A stretch of DNA of 64,000 nucleotides from Paenibacillus alginolyticus DSM 5050 = NBRC 15375 (GTDB lineage Bacteria; Bacillota; Bacilli; Paenibacillales; NBRC-103111), in assembly GCF_000422905.1 (NCBI RefSeq), contig NZ_AUGY01000041.1:1-64000 (forward strand), in the 5' to 3' direction. Of the stretch, positions 58,193 to 64,000 are shown in pieces. Within the stretch, counting starts at the first letter, position 1. Each line of letters starts with the position of its first letter. Under the pieces are notes generated by a model. That model made no database searches, had not been told where the DNA came from, and worked only from the letters and a program-made list of their open reading frames with translations. A program made the translations under genes and the position numbers.

Positions 58193-58583
58193 ATTACAGC
58201 ATGTTAAATATATGCCCAAAGACTTGGAAAAAGGTGTGCTCTATTTATCGGAGGAATTTGGCACTGCTGCCCATCTGTGTGCTTGTGGTTGTGGTTCAAA
58301 GATACGGACTCCCCTAGGACCAACTGAATGGTCTTTAAAAGAGACACCTTTAGGACCGTCACTGTACCCTTCAATCGGAAACTGGCAGCAAGCTTGTAAG
58401 TCACACTACTTTATAAAGCAGGGCAACATCATTTGGGCGGGTCAGTGGACACCAGAGGAAGTAGAGGCTGGAAGATACGCAGAGGAGTTGCGGCGAAAAG
58501 CTTACTATGACGCACTTGAATCACGTAATTTCGGATTCTGGCGAAAACTTTGGAATTGGCTGAAGAATTTATTTGTCAAATAA
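58182..58583 (+). CDS. DUF6527-like Cys/His metal-binding protein
   Basis: 133 aa. HLCACGCGSKIRTPLGP and CKSHYFIKQGNIIWAGQW give a Cys/His cluster, probably binding zinc; PSIGNWQQACKSHY is the family core. The C-terminal ~35 residues are aromatic/basic (FWRKLWNWLKNLFVK) and may touch membrane or DNA. DUF6527 genes accompany multiubiquitin/E1 genes; a treble-clef or E2/E3-like role is possible but unproven. ATG 58182 overlaps the E1 stop. Confidence 0.75.
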   Translation: MKIRLQHVKYMPKDLEKGVLYLSEEFGTAAHLCACGCGSKIRTPLGPTEWSLKETPLGPSLYPSIGNWQQACKSHYFIKQGNIIWAGQWTPEEVEAGRYAEELRRKAYYDALESRNFGFWRKLWNWLKNLFVK

Positions 58584-58701
58584 AGCTTTTGTGATCAATC
58601 ATGTTTAGATTGACTTAAGGGTGCGCTTCCTTTCCTACTGTAGAGAAGATCAGTAAGGATACTGAAAGATGAGAAAAGGGGAGATCCTTCTCCGACATCA
58701 T

Positions 58702-58823
58702 GCCACCGCCCCAAACAACCTAAGCATCACGCGACGGCGAATTGTGGATTTACCAAGCCACGGCTCGGAAAATCGAACCCTTGTCCATACAAAACCACAA
58801 CTTAAGGGCTGGAAAGGGGTTAG
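58702..58823 (+). repeat. Module A, copy 4
   Basis: a TTGTGGATTTA (58742-58752), b GAACCCTTGTCC (58775-58786), a' TACAAAACCACAA (58788-58800), and degenerate b' GGAAAGGGGTTAG (58811-58823). Outer part CCGCCCCAAACA..CTAAGCATCACGCGACGG is shared with copy 6. Confidence 0.7.
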
Positions 58824-58861
58824 TCACGGTCTAGTCAGAACCAAGATTTTTGTCGTTAATT

Positions 58862-58917
58862 GAGTCAGTACCGTTAGTTGTGTCATTGTGACGCTTCTCA
58901 CGGTACTGGCTCTTTTT
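58862..58917 (+). repeat. Module B hairpin, copy 5
   Basis: GTCAGTACCGT ... ACGGTACTGGC with inner GTCA/TGAC, then TCTTTTTG. Ends the ubiquitin-like operon transcript. Confidence 0.75.
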
Positions 58918-59056
58918 GTTACTACAGGTTCGCATAATGACGAAGTAATTGCCGACTGAATCTGCTTTGTTCGACATGCTTCTCTATTTTGTCATAGGAA
59001 GTTGTTACCATTTGTTGTAATATATTTATTAGAAATACATCGTGGTGGGGGATGAC

Positions 59057-59653
59057 ATGAAAGAGATTATATGGTTTTTTGTTGGAATCATATTGCTTGG
59101 AGTGATTTCTGGCCTTATGCAGCCGAGCAAGAAGAGAAAGAGGAGGAGTTCTTCCACAGTTAAGAGCCGATCGAAAAAGGCTGCTTTCGCAAACACTCAA
59201 AGATCGTCAAAGACATGCAGGCCTGATGAAATATTGTTAACAATACCTTTGGCCGATCTGAATGGAGCGGAGTTTGAGCGTATTCTTGCTCTGTACTTTA
59301 GAGATCAAGGCTACACAGTTCAGGAAGTTGGCGTTGGAGGTAACGACGGTGGAGTAGACCTTGTCATTATAGACAAACGAGGAGAAAAGATTGCTGTACA
59401 GGCAAAGTGCTACGCAGATCACAATTTTGTTCCTGTAATGACTGTGCGAGAATTAGTAGGTGCAAAGCGAAATCATGATTGCATTCTTTCCCTTTTGGTG
59501 ACTACATCTGACTTGACGGCTCCTGCTAAGAAAGAGGCGGAGCAGTTTAAAGTGGACTATTGGCATGGTGGAGTAGTTGAACAGAAACTGAAAGCATGGG
59601 GAAAGTGGCAGCCTACGAAGAAACGAACTCCAAGGGCTGTAAGCAAGGCGTAG
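59057..59653 (+). CDS. Membrane-anchored Mrr-type restriction endonuclease
   Basis: 198 aa from ATG 59057 (GGGGG 6 nt upstream). Residues 1-18 form a membrane helix (KEIIWFFVGIILLGVISG), then a basic linker. Residues ~75-185 are a PD-(D/E)xK domain: AEFERILALYFRDQGYTVQE, GGVDLVI and IAVQAKCY, i.e. D and QxK catalytic residues. Mrr proteins cut modified or foreign DNA. Membrane anchoring could place the nuclease at the DNA entry side; inference. Confidence 0.85.
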   Translation: MKEIIWFFVGIILLGVISGLMQPSKKRKRRSSSTVKSRSKKAAFANTQRSSKTCRPDEILLTIPLADLNGAEFERILALYFRDQGYTVQEVGVGGNDGGVDLVIIDKRGEKIAVQAKCYADHNFVPVMTVRELVGAKRNHDCILSLLVTTSDLTAPAKKEAEQFKVDYWHGGVVEQKLKAWGKWQPTKKRTPRAVSKA

Positions 59654-59693
59654 TAGCCTCTGTTAGCTCAGGGATAAATGGGGGGAGTTATTA

Positions 59694-59819
59694 TTGGGTA
59701 GACGGAAGAACAATTACAACCAACTCCAACTCATCTTACGAAAGATTAAAGTTATGATTCGCCCCCAACAAGGTCGAAACCGAGAATATGACGAGTTTTC
59801 CAACCGAATATGGCTGTGA
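59694..59819 (+). CDS. Possible small basic protein (41 aa)
   Basis: TTG start 6 nt after GGGGGGAG. Begins MGRRKNNYNQLQLILRKIKV; ends NRIWL. Many Arg/Lys/Gln/Asn. Nothing recognised; support is the ribosome site and the open frame. Confidence 0.35.
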   Translation: MGRRKNNYNQLQLILRKIKVMIRPQQGRNREYDEFSNRIWL

Positions 59820-59947
59820 GAACCGTTTAAATCGATTTTCTTATAAATTTTAGATCCATTGGAGTTAAAAATTTGAGATATTATCATTTTTATGACCTTT
59901 TGGGGTTCTATCAAGTTATAATTCTAGAAAATTTGGGGTGTTATTAA

Positions 59948-60601
59948 ATGAAAGAAAAGATGAAAGAAGTAGGCTATGCACTTGTAAAAGCGGGCATAGG
60001 TTCAATACCTGCGGCAGGTGGAGTCCTCTCCGAATTGTTCAGTGTCGCGTTCTCTGATCCAGCGTCAAAGCGAAGGGAACAAGTATTATTAGAGATGGAT
60101 GCTAGGTTAAAAAAGCTTGAAGAAGAAGGGTATGACATCCAGAAATTAGGGGGAAATGAAGAATTCCTGACGATCACGTTACATGCTTATAATATTGCGA
60201 TGAGAACTCATCAGGCGGAAAAAAGACTTGCTCTCATGAACGCCATTTCTAATACTCCCAAATTAAGCATTGATGAGAACATCAAACTCATGTATTTAGC
60301 ATATATTGATGAATTCAATGAATGGCATCTAAGAATACTTTCCTTTCTGAGTGATCCCGCAAAATATTTTGGCGAAAATAGACCAAATTATCACATGGCG
60401 GGAAAAGCAACAATTCTTACGCAGGCTTTTCCAGAGTTAGCTGATAAACGAGCCTTTTATGATCAGATCGTTTCGGACCTGCGAAGCAGGAGCTTAATTG
60501 TTTATGATTCGCTTCACGTTACGATGTCAGAGCAGGGCTTATGGCAATCTGGTACTTCCGAGTTTGGTAAGCAGTTTCTAAATTACATCTCGGAACGTTA
60601 G
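59948..60601 (+). CDS. Unknown protein (217 aa)
   Basis: N-terminal ~35 residues are Gly/Ala-rich and hydrophobic (AGIGSIPAAGGVLSELFSVA), followed by a charged helix (KRREQVLLEMDARLKKLEEE). The remainder is helical with a C-terminal winged-like region. Such proteins appear in mobile islands; function not recognised. GGGGTG upstream. Followed directly by modules A and B. Confidence 0.7.
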   Translation: MKEKMKEVGYALVKAGIGSIPAAGGVLSELFSVAFSDPASKRREQVLLEMDARLKKLEEEGYDIQKLGGNEEFLTITLHAYNIAMRTHQAEKRLALMNAISNTPKLSIDENIKLMYLAYIDEFNEWHLRILSFLSDPAKYFGENRPNYHMAGKATILTQAFPELADKRAFYDQIVSDLRSRSLIVYDSLHVTMSEQGLWQSGTSEFGKQFLNYISER

Positions 60602-60603
60602 TG

Positions 60604-60725
60604 CACCCACTTCCTCCCCAAACATCCGAAGCAAAACGTGACGGCGAATTGTGGATTTGTACAGCCACGGCTCAGTTTTTCGAACCCTTGTCCGTGCAAA
60701 ACCACAACTCAAAGAGCTGGGAAAG
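60604..60725 (+). repeat. Module A, copy 5
   Basis: a TTGTGGATTTGTA (60649-60661), b GAACCCTTGTCC (60682-60693), a' TGCAAAACCACAA (60695-60707); b' is decayed. Confidence 0.7.
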
Positions 60726-60769
60726 TGGGCGTCACGGTCAAGTCCTAATCAAGAGTTTTGACATTAATT

Positions 60770-60826
60770 GAGTGATTACCGTCAGTTGCGTTTTAGCGAC
60801 GCTATTTTCGGTACTCACTCTTTTTT
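60770..60826 (+). repeat. Module B hairpin, copy 6
   Basis: GAGTGA-TTACCG ... CGGTA-CTCACTC with inner GCGTTTTAGCGACGC, then TTTTTT. A good intrinsic terminator. Confidence 0.8.
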
Positions 60827-60910
60827 AGTTAATCTGGGGGCTATAAATAAAATTTTAAGAAATCCCCTCGAAAATAAGGAGAAAGTCCTACTTAGTAGGA
60901 GGATGGTCAC

Positions 60911-61054
60911 ATGATTTCTAGAAAATGGTGCAGGATTATGGCTTTTTATGTAGAATTTCACATTCATAGAAAATGTATCATTTGGGAATGCGTGGTTTGT
61001 AAAGTTACGGTGTTTTCTTGCGGTCTTATGAAGCCGGACATTCTTGTGAAATGA
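60911..61054 (+). CDS. Possible small Cys-rich protein (47 aa)
   Basis: MISRKWCRIMAFYVEFHIHR, then five further aromatic/Cys blocks including WECVVC. GTAGGAGG is ~9 nt upstream of the ATG. Overlaps the leader of the following lipoprotein gene. Could be a leader ORF or chance. Confidence 0.3.
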   Translation: MISRKWCRIMAFYVEFHIHRKCIIWECVVCKVTVFSCGLMKPDILVK

Positions 61055-61065
61055 GGGAAGAATTA

Positions 61066-62238
61066 ATGAATAACATCCGATTTATTACTCTGGCTATCTT
61101 CCTAGTATTAATAGGTTGCACTTCTCAGGAGTACAAGGAAAGCATCAAAGTAGGAAAAGAAGCATTAGGGGTTCAAGAATATGAAAAAGCAATACAAGTT
61201 CTTAGTAAAGCCACAGAGCAAGAACCAAATGAAAAAGAGGCAAAGGATCTTCTAGCTCAAGCTAAAGAAGCTCGAATGGAATCAATTAAAGCAAAAGTCA
61301 CTAACGCAATTAATGAATATGAAGGCCTCTTCAAATCTCAGGAATGGGACAAATCAATACAAACCATAGCAGAAGTACAAAAAGTCGTTATAGAGGATGA
61401 AGCTTTAAAGAAAGAGGCTGAGCAACTTGAAAAGCTATTGAAAAACTCAAAAAGTGCAAAAGAAGTCGATACGGGAAAAAAGCTTTTACAAGATAAGAAT
61501 TTTGATGAGGCCCTCAAACACTTTGAAAATGCTCAAAACTTAGCAGGTTCTGATGAAGCAAAGTCTTTAATCAGTGATACTTTGAAACGGAAAGCTGAAA
61601 ACGAGGAAGCACAAAAGAAATTAGAGTTTGCTAAGAAGAAAAATGTTTTTAAGTTTGATATCTCTGATGCTGGGAAAAAGACGTCGTATGAACTGTACAT
61701 ATATGCTGAATCAGAGAAGATTAAAATTAATGATTACACATGGGCATGTGCCATGAAAGGGGACAGAATTTATAGTGGAAACTATTCCGCCGCTTTAGTA
61801 AAGAAAGGAACAACGGACGTTCACTTTTTTGACCTAGGAGAGCGTCAGTTTAATTATGATGGAAAAGAAGTTTTTATTGTAAAAGGCAACCCTGACTTAT
61901 TAGCCTTTTCATCGTGCCAAGCCTCTAGTGGAAGCTTGATTAACTACTGGTTTGTTAAAGAAGGTCAGCTCAAAGTTATTAAAAATGAGAAGGGGAACGA
62001 TGGATTTGGTATTTTTAGAGGGTACATAAAGTCAGCTGGTGAAGGGAGTTACCAATCAGTATCATACACAAATTCAAGTGACGAGGTTTCATGGATATTT
62101 GAGAATTGGACCCTTGATCAAAACAAAGAGATTCTAATACATGAAAAAGAACTGACGTTTACAAATCAGCGGTTTACTGAAGGTCAGAAACAATTAAATC
62201 GTTTTTACAATGAGAAAGACTACATTGTGGAGAAATAG
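61066..62238 (+). CDS. Lipoprotein with TPR-like helical repeats
   Basis: 390 aa from ATG 61066 (GAGGGAAG upstream). Lipobox LIGC after a short signal (IRFITLAIFLVLIGCTSQ). Residues ~25-165 have TPR-like repeats (QEYEKAIQVLSKATEQEPNE, LLQDKNFDEALKHFENAQ). The C-terminal ~200 residues are beta-rich, unassigned. Surface-exposed sensor or scaffold; low GC. Followed by a module B hairpin. Confidence 0.75.
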   Translation: MNNIRFITLAIFLVLIGCTSQEYKESIKVGKEALGVQEYEKAIQVLSKATEQEPNEKEAKDLLAQAKEARMESIKAKVTNAINEYEGLFKSQEWDKSIQTIAEVQKVVIEDEALKKEAEQLEKLLKNSKSAKEVDTGKKLLQDKNFDEALKHFENAQNLAGSDEAKSLISDTLKRKAENEEAQKKLEFAKKKNVFKFDISDAGKKTSYELYIYAESEKIKINDYTWACAMKGDRIYSGNYSAALVKKGTTDVHFFDLGERQFNYDGKEVFIVKGNPDLLAFSSCQASSGSLINYWFVKEGQLKVIKNEKGNDGFGIFRGYIKSAGEGSYQSVSYTNSSDEVSWIFENWTLDQNKEILIHEKELTFTNQRFTEGQKQLNRFYNEKDYIVEK

Positions 62239-62312
62239 GCAAGAGAAACATTAGAAAAACCGCCGGTATGGTCAGTTACGTTTAAAGAATGCTTCCTGAT
62301 TTATCATTAATT

Positions 62313-62370
62313 GCGTCAGTATCGTTAATTGCGTCATGTGGACGCTTTTGACGGTACTGACGCTTTTTTT
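62313..62370 (+). repeat. Module B hairpin, copy 7
   Basis: GCGTCAGTATCGT ... ACGGTACTGACGC with inner GCGTCATGTGGACGC, then TTTTTTT. Strong terminator. Confidence 0.8.
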
Positions 62371-62390
62371 GGTTGCTACTGGGGACAGTG

Positions 62391-62455
62391 CGACCATGAA
62401 AATGGGAGATCCGTCTATCCAAATATCCTCTTACACGAATTCATTTATTAATTTT
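62391..62455 (-). pseudogene. Remnant of the 47.6-kb gene after a module B hairpin
   Basis: GGGGACAGTGCGACCATGAA and ATCCGTCTATCC align with 47740-47806 (~75% by eye), keeping the region that encodes DGPPIFHGG. Only ~65 bp is left. Like the copies at 46110 and 47554 it follows a B hairpin directly. Confidence 0.6.
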
Positions 62456-62526
62456 GTGGTTTTCTACATTCTGTTATAAAACTCTAGTCGACAACTTTAC
62501 TTTGCAAAGAATAATTTGCCAAGAAT

Positions 62527-62558
62527 ACTTGTCATCAATTGGACAAGTATGGTATGCT
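62527..62558 (+). promoter_or_regulatory. Promoter with overlapping palindromic operator
   Basis: TTGTCA (62529-62534), 18-nt spacer, TATGCT (62553-62558) with an extended TGG. ACTTGTC (62527-62533) and GACAAGT (62542-62548) form an inverted repeat across the -35/spacer, suitable for autoregulation by the HTH product. Confidence 0.6.
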
Positions 62559-62580
62559 TACAACAAGTAAGGGGTGGTAA

Positions 62581-62793
62581 TTGTTGGAACCCAAGTATGT
62601 ATCGAAACTCGCTGAGGCGAGGGCAAATGTAGGGTTGTCACAGGAAGAACTAGCGCGTCGCGCTAACGTGAGTAGAGAAACTATTCGAAACATCGAGAAT
62701 GGGTCCTCTGTTCCAAATGTTCTTCTTGCTCTTTTAATCGCTGGGCTTGTCGGATGGATAGTTTCAGATTTATTCAAGAATAAGGAGGGATGA
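62581..62793 (+). CDS. XRE-type HTH protein with C-terminal membrane helix
   Basis: 70 aa, TTG start (62581 or 62584) after AAGGGGTGG. HTH: LAEARANVGLSQEELARRAN with SRETIRNIENGSS. Then LLALLIAGLVGWIVSDLF is a membrane helix. HTH fused to a membrane segment in such a short protein is seen in some prophage-like regulators. Heads a micro-gene row. Confidence 0.75.
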   Translation: MLEPKYVSKLAEARANVGLSQEELARRANVSRETIRNIENGSSVPNVLLALLIAGLVGWIVSDLFKNKEG

Positions 62794-62796
62794 GAC

Positions 62797-62892
62797 ATGG
62801 GGAAAGTCGTGAAGGCAGCGGGGCTAGTGTTAGGGATTATAGTAGCTGTACAAACGATTGCTTCGAGCGTGAAGCAATTGAAAAGGATGTAG
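62797..62892 (+). CDS. Very small membrane peptide (31 aa)
   Basis: MGKVVKAAGLVLGIIVAVQT and a basic end (KQLKRM). GGAGG lies ~10 nt upstream, in the end of the HTH gene. Looks like a single-span membrane peptide, possibly a toxin or regulator. Confidence 0.55.
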   Translation: MGKVVKAAGLVLGIIVAVQTIASSVKQLKRM

Positions 62893-62929
62893 TTCTGAGA
62901 ATACATATTTTGGGTCAGGGAGAGAAATA

Positions 62930-63079
62930 ATGAGTAGGAAAACAAGAAGCGACTGCACGGTGGGAACCTTTGAGAAAAAGCATGGTTTACCCCCAGGGAC
63001 CATTAGAAATACTGATGGTAGAGATACTCGTAGTGACAAACTTATCGGTACAATTAGAAAAGAAGCAGAGAAAAAATAG
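62930..63079 (+). CDS. Small basic protein (49 aa)
   Basis: MSRKTRSDCTVGTFEKKHGL then a Thr/Arg/Asp-rich part ending EAEKK. GGGAGAG is upstream. Contains the pattern TFEKKHGLPPGTIRN, reminiscent of small HTH-like linkers but too short for a call. Confidence 0.55.
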   Translation: MSRKTRSDCTVGTFEKKHGLPPGTIRNTDGRDTRSDKLIGTIRKEAEKK

Positions 63080-63097
63080 TTCCTGGAGGTTGAGAGA

Positions 63098-63355
63098 ATG
63101 GATAGGTATAGCAGGGAAAAGTTCCGCAATGATGGAATGCCTAAAAGGCTGTCTCCTACTGCTGGACTCTTACAAGAAGTCGGGGATTTGGGTGGAGTTG
63201 ATAATCTTAAGAAAAACTATGTAACGGAAGGTGCGCTAATAGTTGCCTCTAAAGTCAACGTTCAACTTGAAACTCTTACGAATGAAGTAACTGACCTTCG
63301 TAGGGATTTGGATCTGAAGCCCAATATAAAACTGGTGAAGAAATCCAGCCGCTAA
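63098..63355 (+). CDS. Small protein (85 aa)
   Basis: MDRYSREKFRNDGMPKRLSP; a central hydrophobic-Gly part and a C-terminal helix with LETLTNEVTDLRRDLDL (coiled-coil-like). GGAGG upstream. 19 bp after the 49-aa gene. Confidence 0.6.
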   Translation: MDRYSREKFRNDGMPKRLSPTAGLLQEVGDLGGVDNLKKNYVTEGALIVASKVNVQLETLTNEVTDLRRDLDLKPNIKLVKKSSR

Positions 63356-63451
63356 ACTAAAGATACTGTCTGGCTTATGATATGCTTATCTCGAAATTTA
63401 TAGGAAATTATGAGATATTTCATTATCATAACAGCCGAAGGGGGAACAATT

Positions 63452-63721
63452 ATGTTTCAAAATCAATTGCAATATGAGGAATCGCAAGAGATTAAACTGA
63501 TATGCTTGGAGGAAATATACCAACTTGCAATTCAAGAGAATCCAGATGTATTTCCGGAGTTAGAAGCTATTATGCGAAGCCACGTATGCTTAATGCCTTC
63601 AGATTGGGATAATTATCTCGATATTACAGAGAAGGATATCTTAGACTATCTATACAAATACCAACTATCATTTGTTTCTAGAGGTGAAGCTGTAAATAAA
63701 CCAGTTGTAGAGGTTTGGTAG
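63452..63721 (+). CDS. Unknown acidic protein (89 aa)
   Basis: From ATG 63452 (AAGGGGG upstream). MFQNQLQYEESQEIKLICLE, helical and acidic; no domain recognised. A longer frame from 63410 lacks a ribosome site. Confidence 0.6.
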   Translation: MFQNQLQYEESQEIKLICLEEIYQLAIQENPDVFPELEAIMRSHVCLMPSDWDNYLDITEKDILDYLYKYQLSFVSRGEAVNKPVVEVW

Positions 63722-63796
63722 TAAAAACTGTTTAGTTTTAATGCTTGTGAACATTCCTGAGCCTTTGATGATGCTTGAAATCAGTGTATTCTTAGG

Positions 63797-63920
63797 CCAC
63801 CGCCCCAAACATCCTAAGCATCACGCGACGGCGAATTGTGGATTTGTACTGCCACGGCTCAGTTACTTGAACCCTTGTCCGGATAAAACCACAACTTTTT
63901 ATTTAGGACAGGGGTTCGAC
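63797..63920 (+). repeat. Module A, copy 6, with ssrA-like att motif
   Basis: a TTGTGGATTTGTA (63836-63848), b GAACCCTTGTCC (63869-63880), a' TAAAACCACAA (63884-63894), b' GGACAGGGGTTCG (63906-63918). The 15-mer GGACAGGGGTTCGAC (63906-63920) is identical to ssrA 28264-28278. Confidence 0.75.
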
Positions 63921-63959
63921 ATGGATGTGTTATGTGTACTTTGAGTAATAAGAATTTAG

Positions 63960-63997
63960 ACCTGACCTGAAAGAATTTTCCAGTCGGGTTATTTTTT
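63960..63997 (+). terminator. Terminator near the window end
   Basis: ACCTGAC / GTCGGGT stem extended by GAAA/TTTC, then ATTTTTTTAT. Confidence 0.65.
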
Positions 63998-64000
63998 TAT

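Larger units (their letters stand above)
28293..64000. mobile_element. Integrated genomic island at ssrA (right end not certain, may extend beyond the window)
   Basis: From ssrA onward the genes are recombinases, RadC/JAB, DUF960, P-loop ATPase, small unknowns and defence genes, with strongly varying base composition and many related intergenic repeats. No relaxase, type IV secretion, capsid or terminase genes are seen, so in this window it is neither a complete conjugative element nor a prophage; a mobilizable island or phage-satellite-like element is possible. Confidence 0.8.

Noticed and set aside
46044..62372. Module A/B as true integron attC sites
   Set aside because: No tyrosine integron integrase and no RYYYAAC/GTTRRRY core pair visible; the likeness is only in the gene-plus-hairpin layout.
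63741..63944. 67-codon plus-strand frame
   Set aside because: Lies within module A; its sequence is explained by the repeat, and no ribosome site is present.
28293..64000. CRISPR array
   Set aside because: The repeats are far apart and enclose genes; no regular repeat-spacer series or cas gene.
28293..64000. Prophage or complete conjugative element
   Set aside because: No capsid, terminase, tail, relaxase, coupling protein or VirB4-like gene in the window.

Overview
The window looks like a chromosome segment of a Paenibacillus-type Firmicute (low/medium GC Bacillales). Evidence: the gene order hisF-hisI(E)-(hisJ)-prs-TPR protein-trxB-ROK kinase-rapZ-yvcK-whiA-HPr, then clpP, tRNA-Arg, cggR-gap-pgk-tpiA-gpmI-eno, secG-est-rnr-smpB-ssrA. 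It also shows copper-amine-oxidase-N (stalk) domain secreted proteins, strong GGAGG ribosome binding sites, a CtsR box at clpP and a CggR operator before cggR. No database search was possible; family names come from reading the proteins.

Layout. 1-238: tail of an insertion-sequence transposase, placed where the rest of a his operon would be expected. 468-2709: end of histidine biosynthesis. 2785-13400: prs, a TPR/HTH protein, thioredoxin reductase, glucokinase, the rapZ-yvcK-whiA-HPr cluster (cell-envelope and carbon control) and a secreted stalk-domain protein. 13970-14887: clpP and tRNA-Arg on the minus strand. 14995-22300: the CggR-controlled lower glycolysis operon. 22329-28292: membrane M50-like protein, SecG, carboxylesterase, RNase R with a very long basic/Gly tail, SmpB and tmRNA (trans-translation).

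From the 3' end of ssrA (28292) to the end of the window lies a mosaic integrated island. Its left end carries a large serine recombinase whose reading frame runs antisense into ssrA, plus a recombinase-like protein lacking the catalytic Ser. Next comes a minus-strand core: DUF960-like protein, RadC/JAB protein, several small unknowns, a duplicated ~265-residue unknown protein, a P-loop helicase-like ATPase and an SSB-like protein with an acidic C-terminal tip. Then come an EcsC-family protein, a second stalk-domain protein, a lipoprotein and XRE/RHH-like proteins.

From about 45 kb onward the island is a plus-strand row of small cargo units, several recognisable as likely defence functions: a YaaW-like protein; an FRG-domain protein; a type III restriction-modification system (mod intact, res frameshifted); an XRE repressor plus ImmA/IrrE protease with a shared operator (GTTGA-N3-TCAAC) that also lies upstream of a DUF3892 operon; a ubiquitin-like operon (multiubiquitin-like beta-grasp protein, E1-like ThiF protein with a DUF6791-like N-terminus, DUF6527-like Cys/His protein); a membrane-anchored Mrr-type nuclease; TPR lipoprotein; and a cluster of micro-genes led by an HTH-TM protein.

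The most unusual feature is that these units are separated by recurring intergenic modules. One is a terminator-like hairpin family (module B, arms GTACCGT/ACGGTAC). The other is a ~120-nt module A with two interleaved inverted repeats in a-b-a'-b' order, i.e. pseudoknot topology. A partial gene copy follows three of the B hairpins. Part of module A matches the ssrA T-arm attachment region (GGACAGGGGTTCGAC). Together this suggests a cassette-like growth mechanism for a defence island; that is inference from the repeats.
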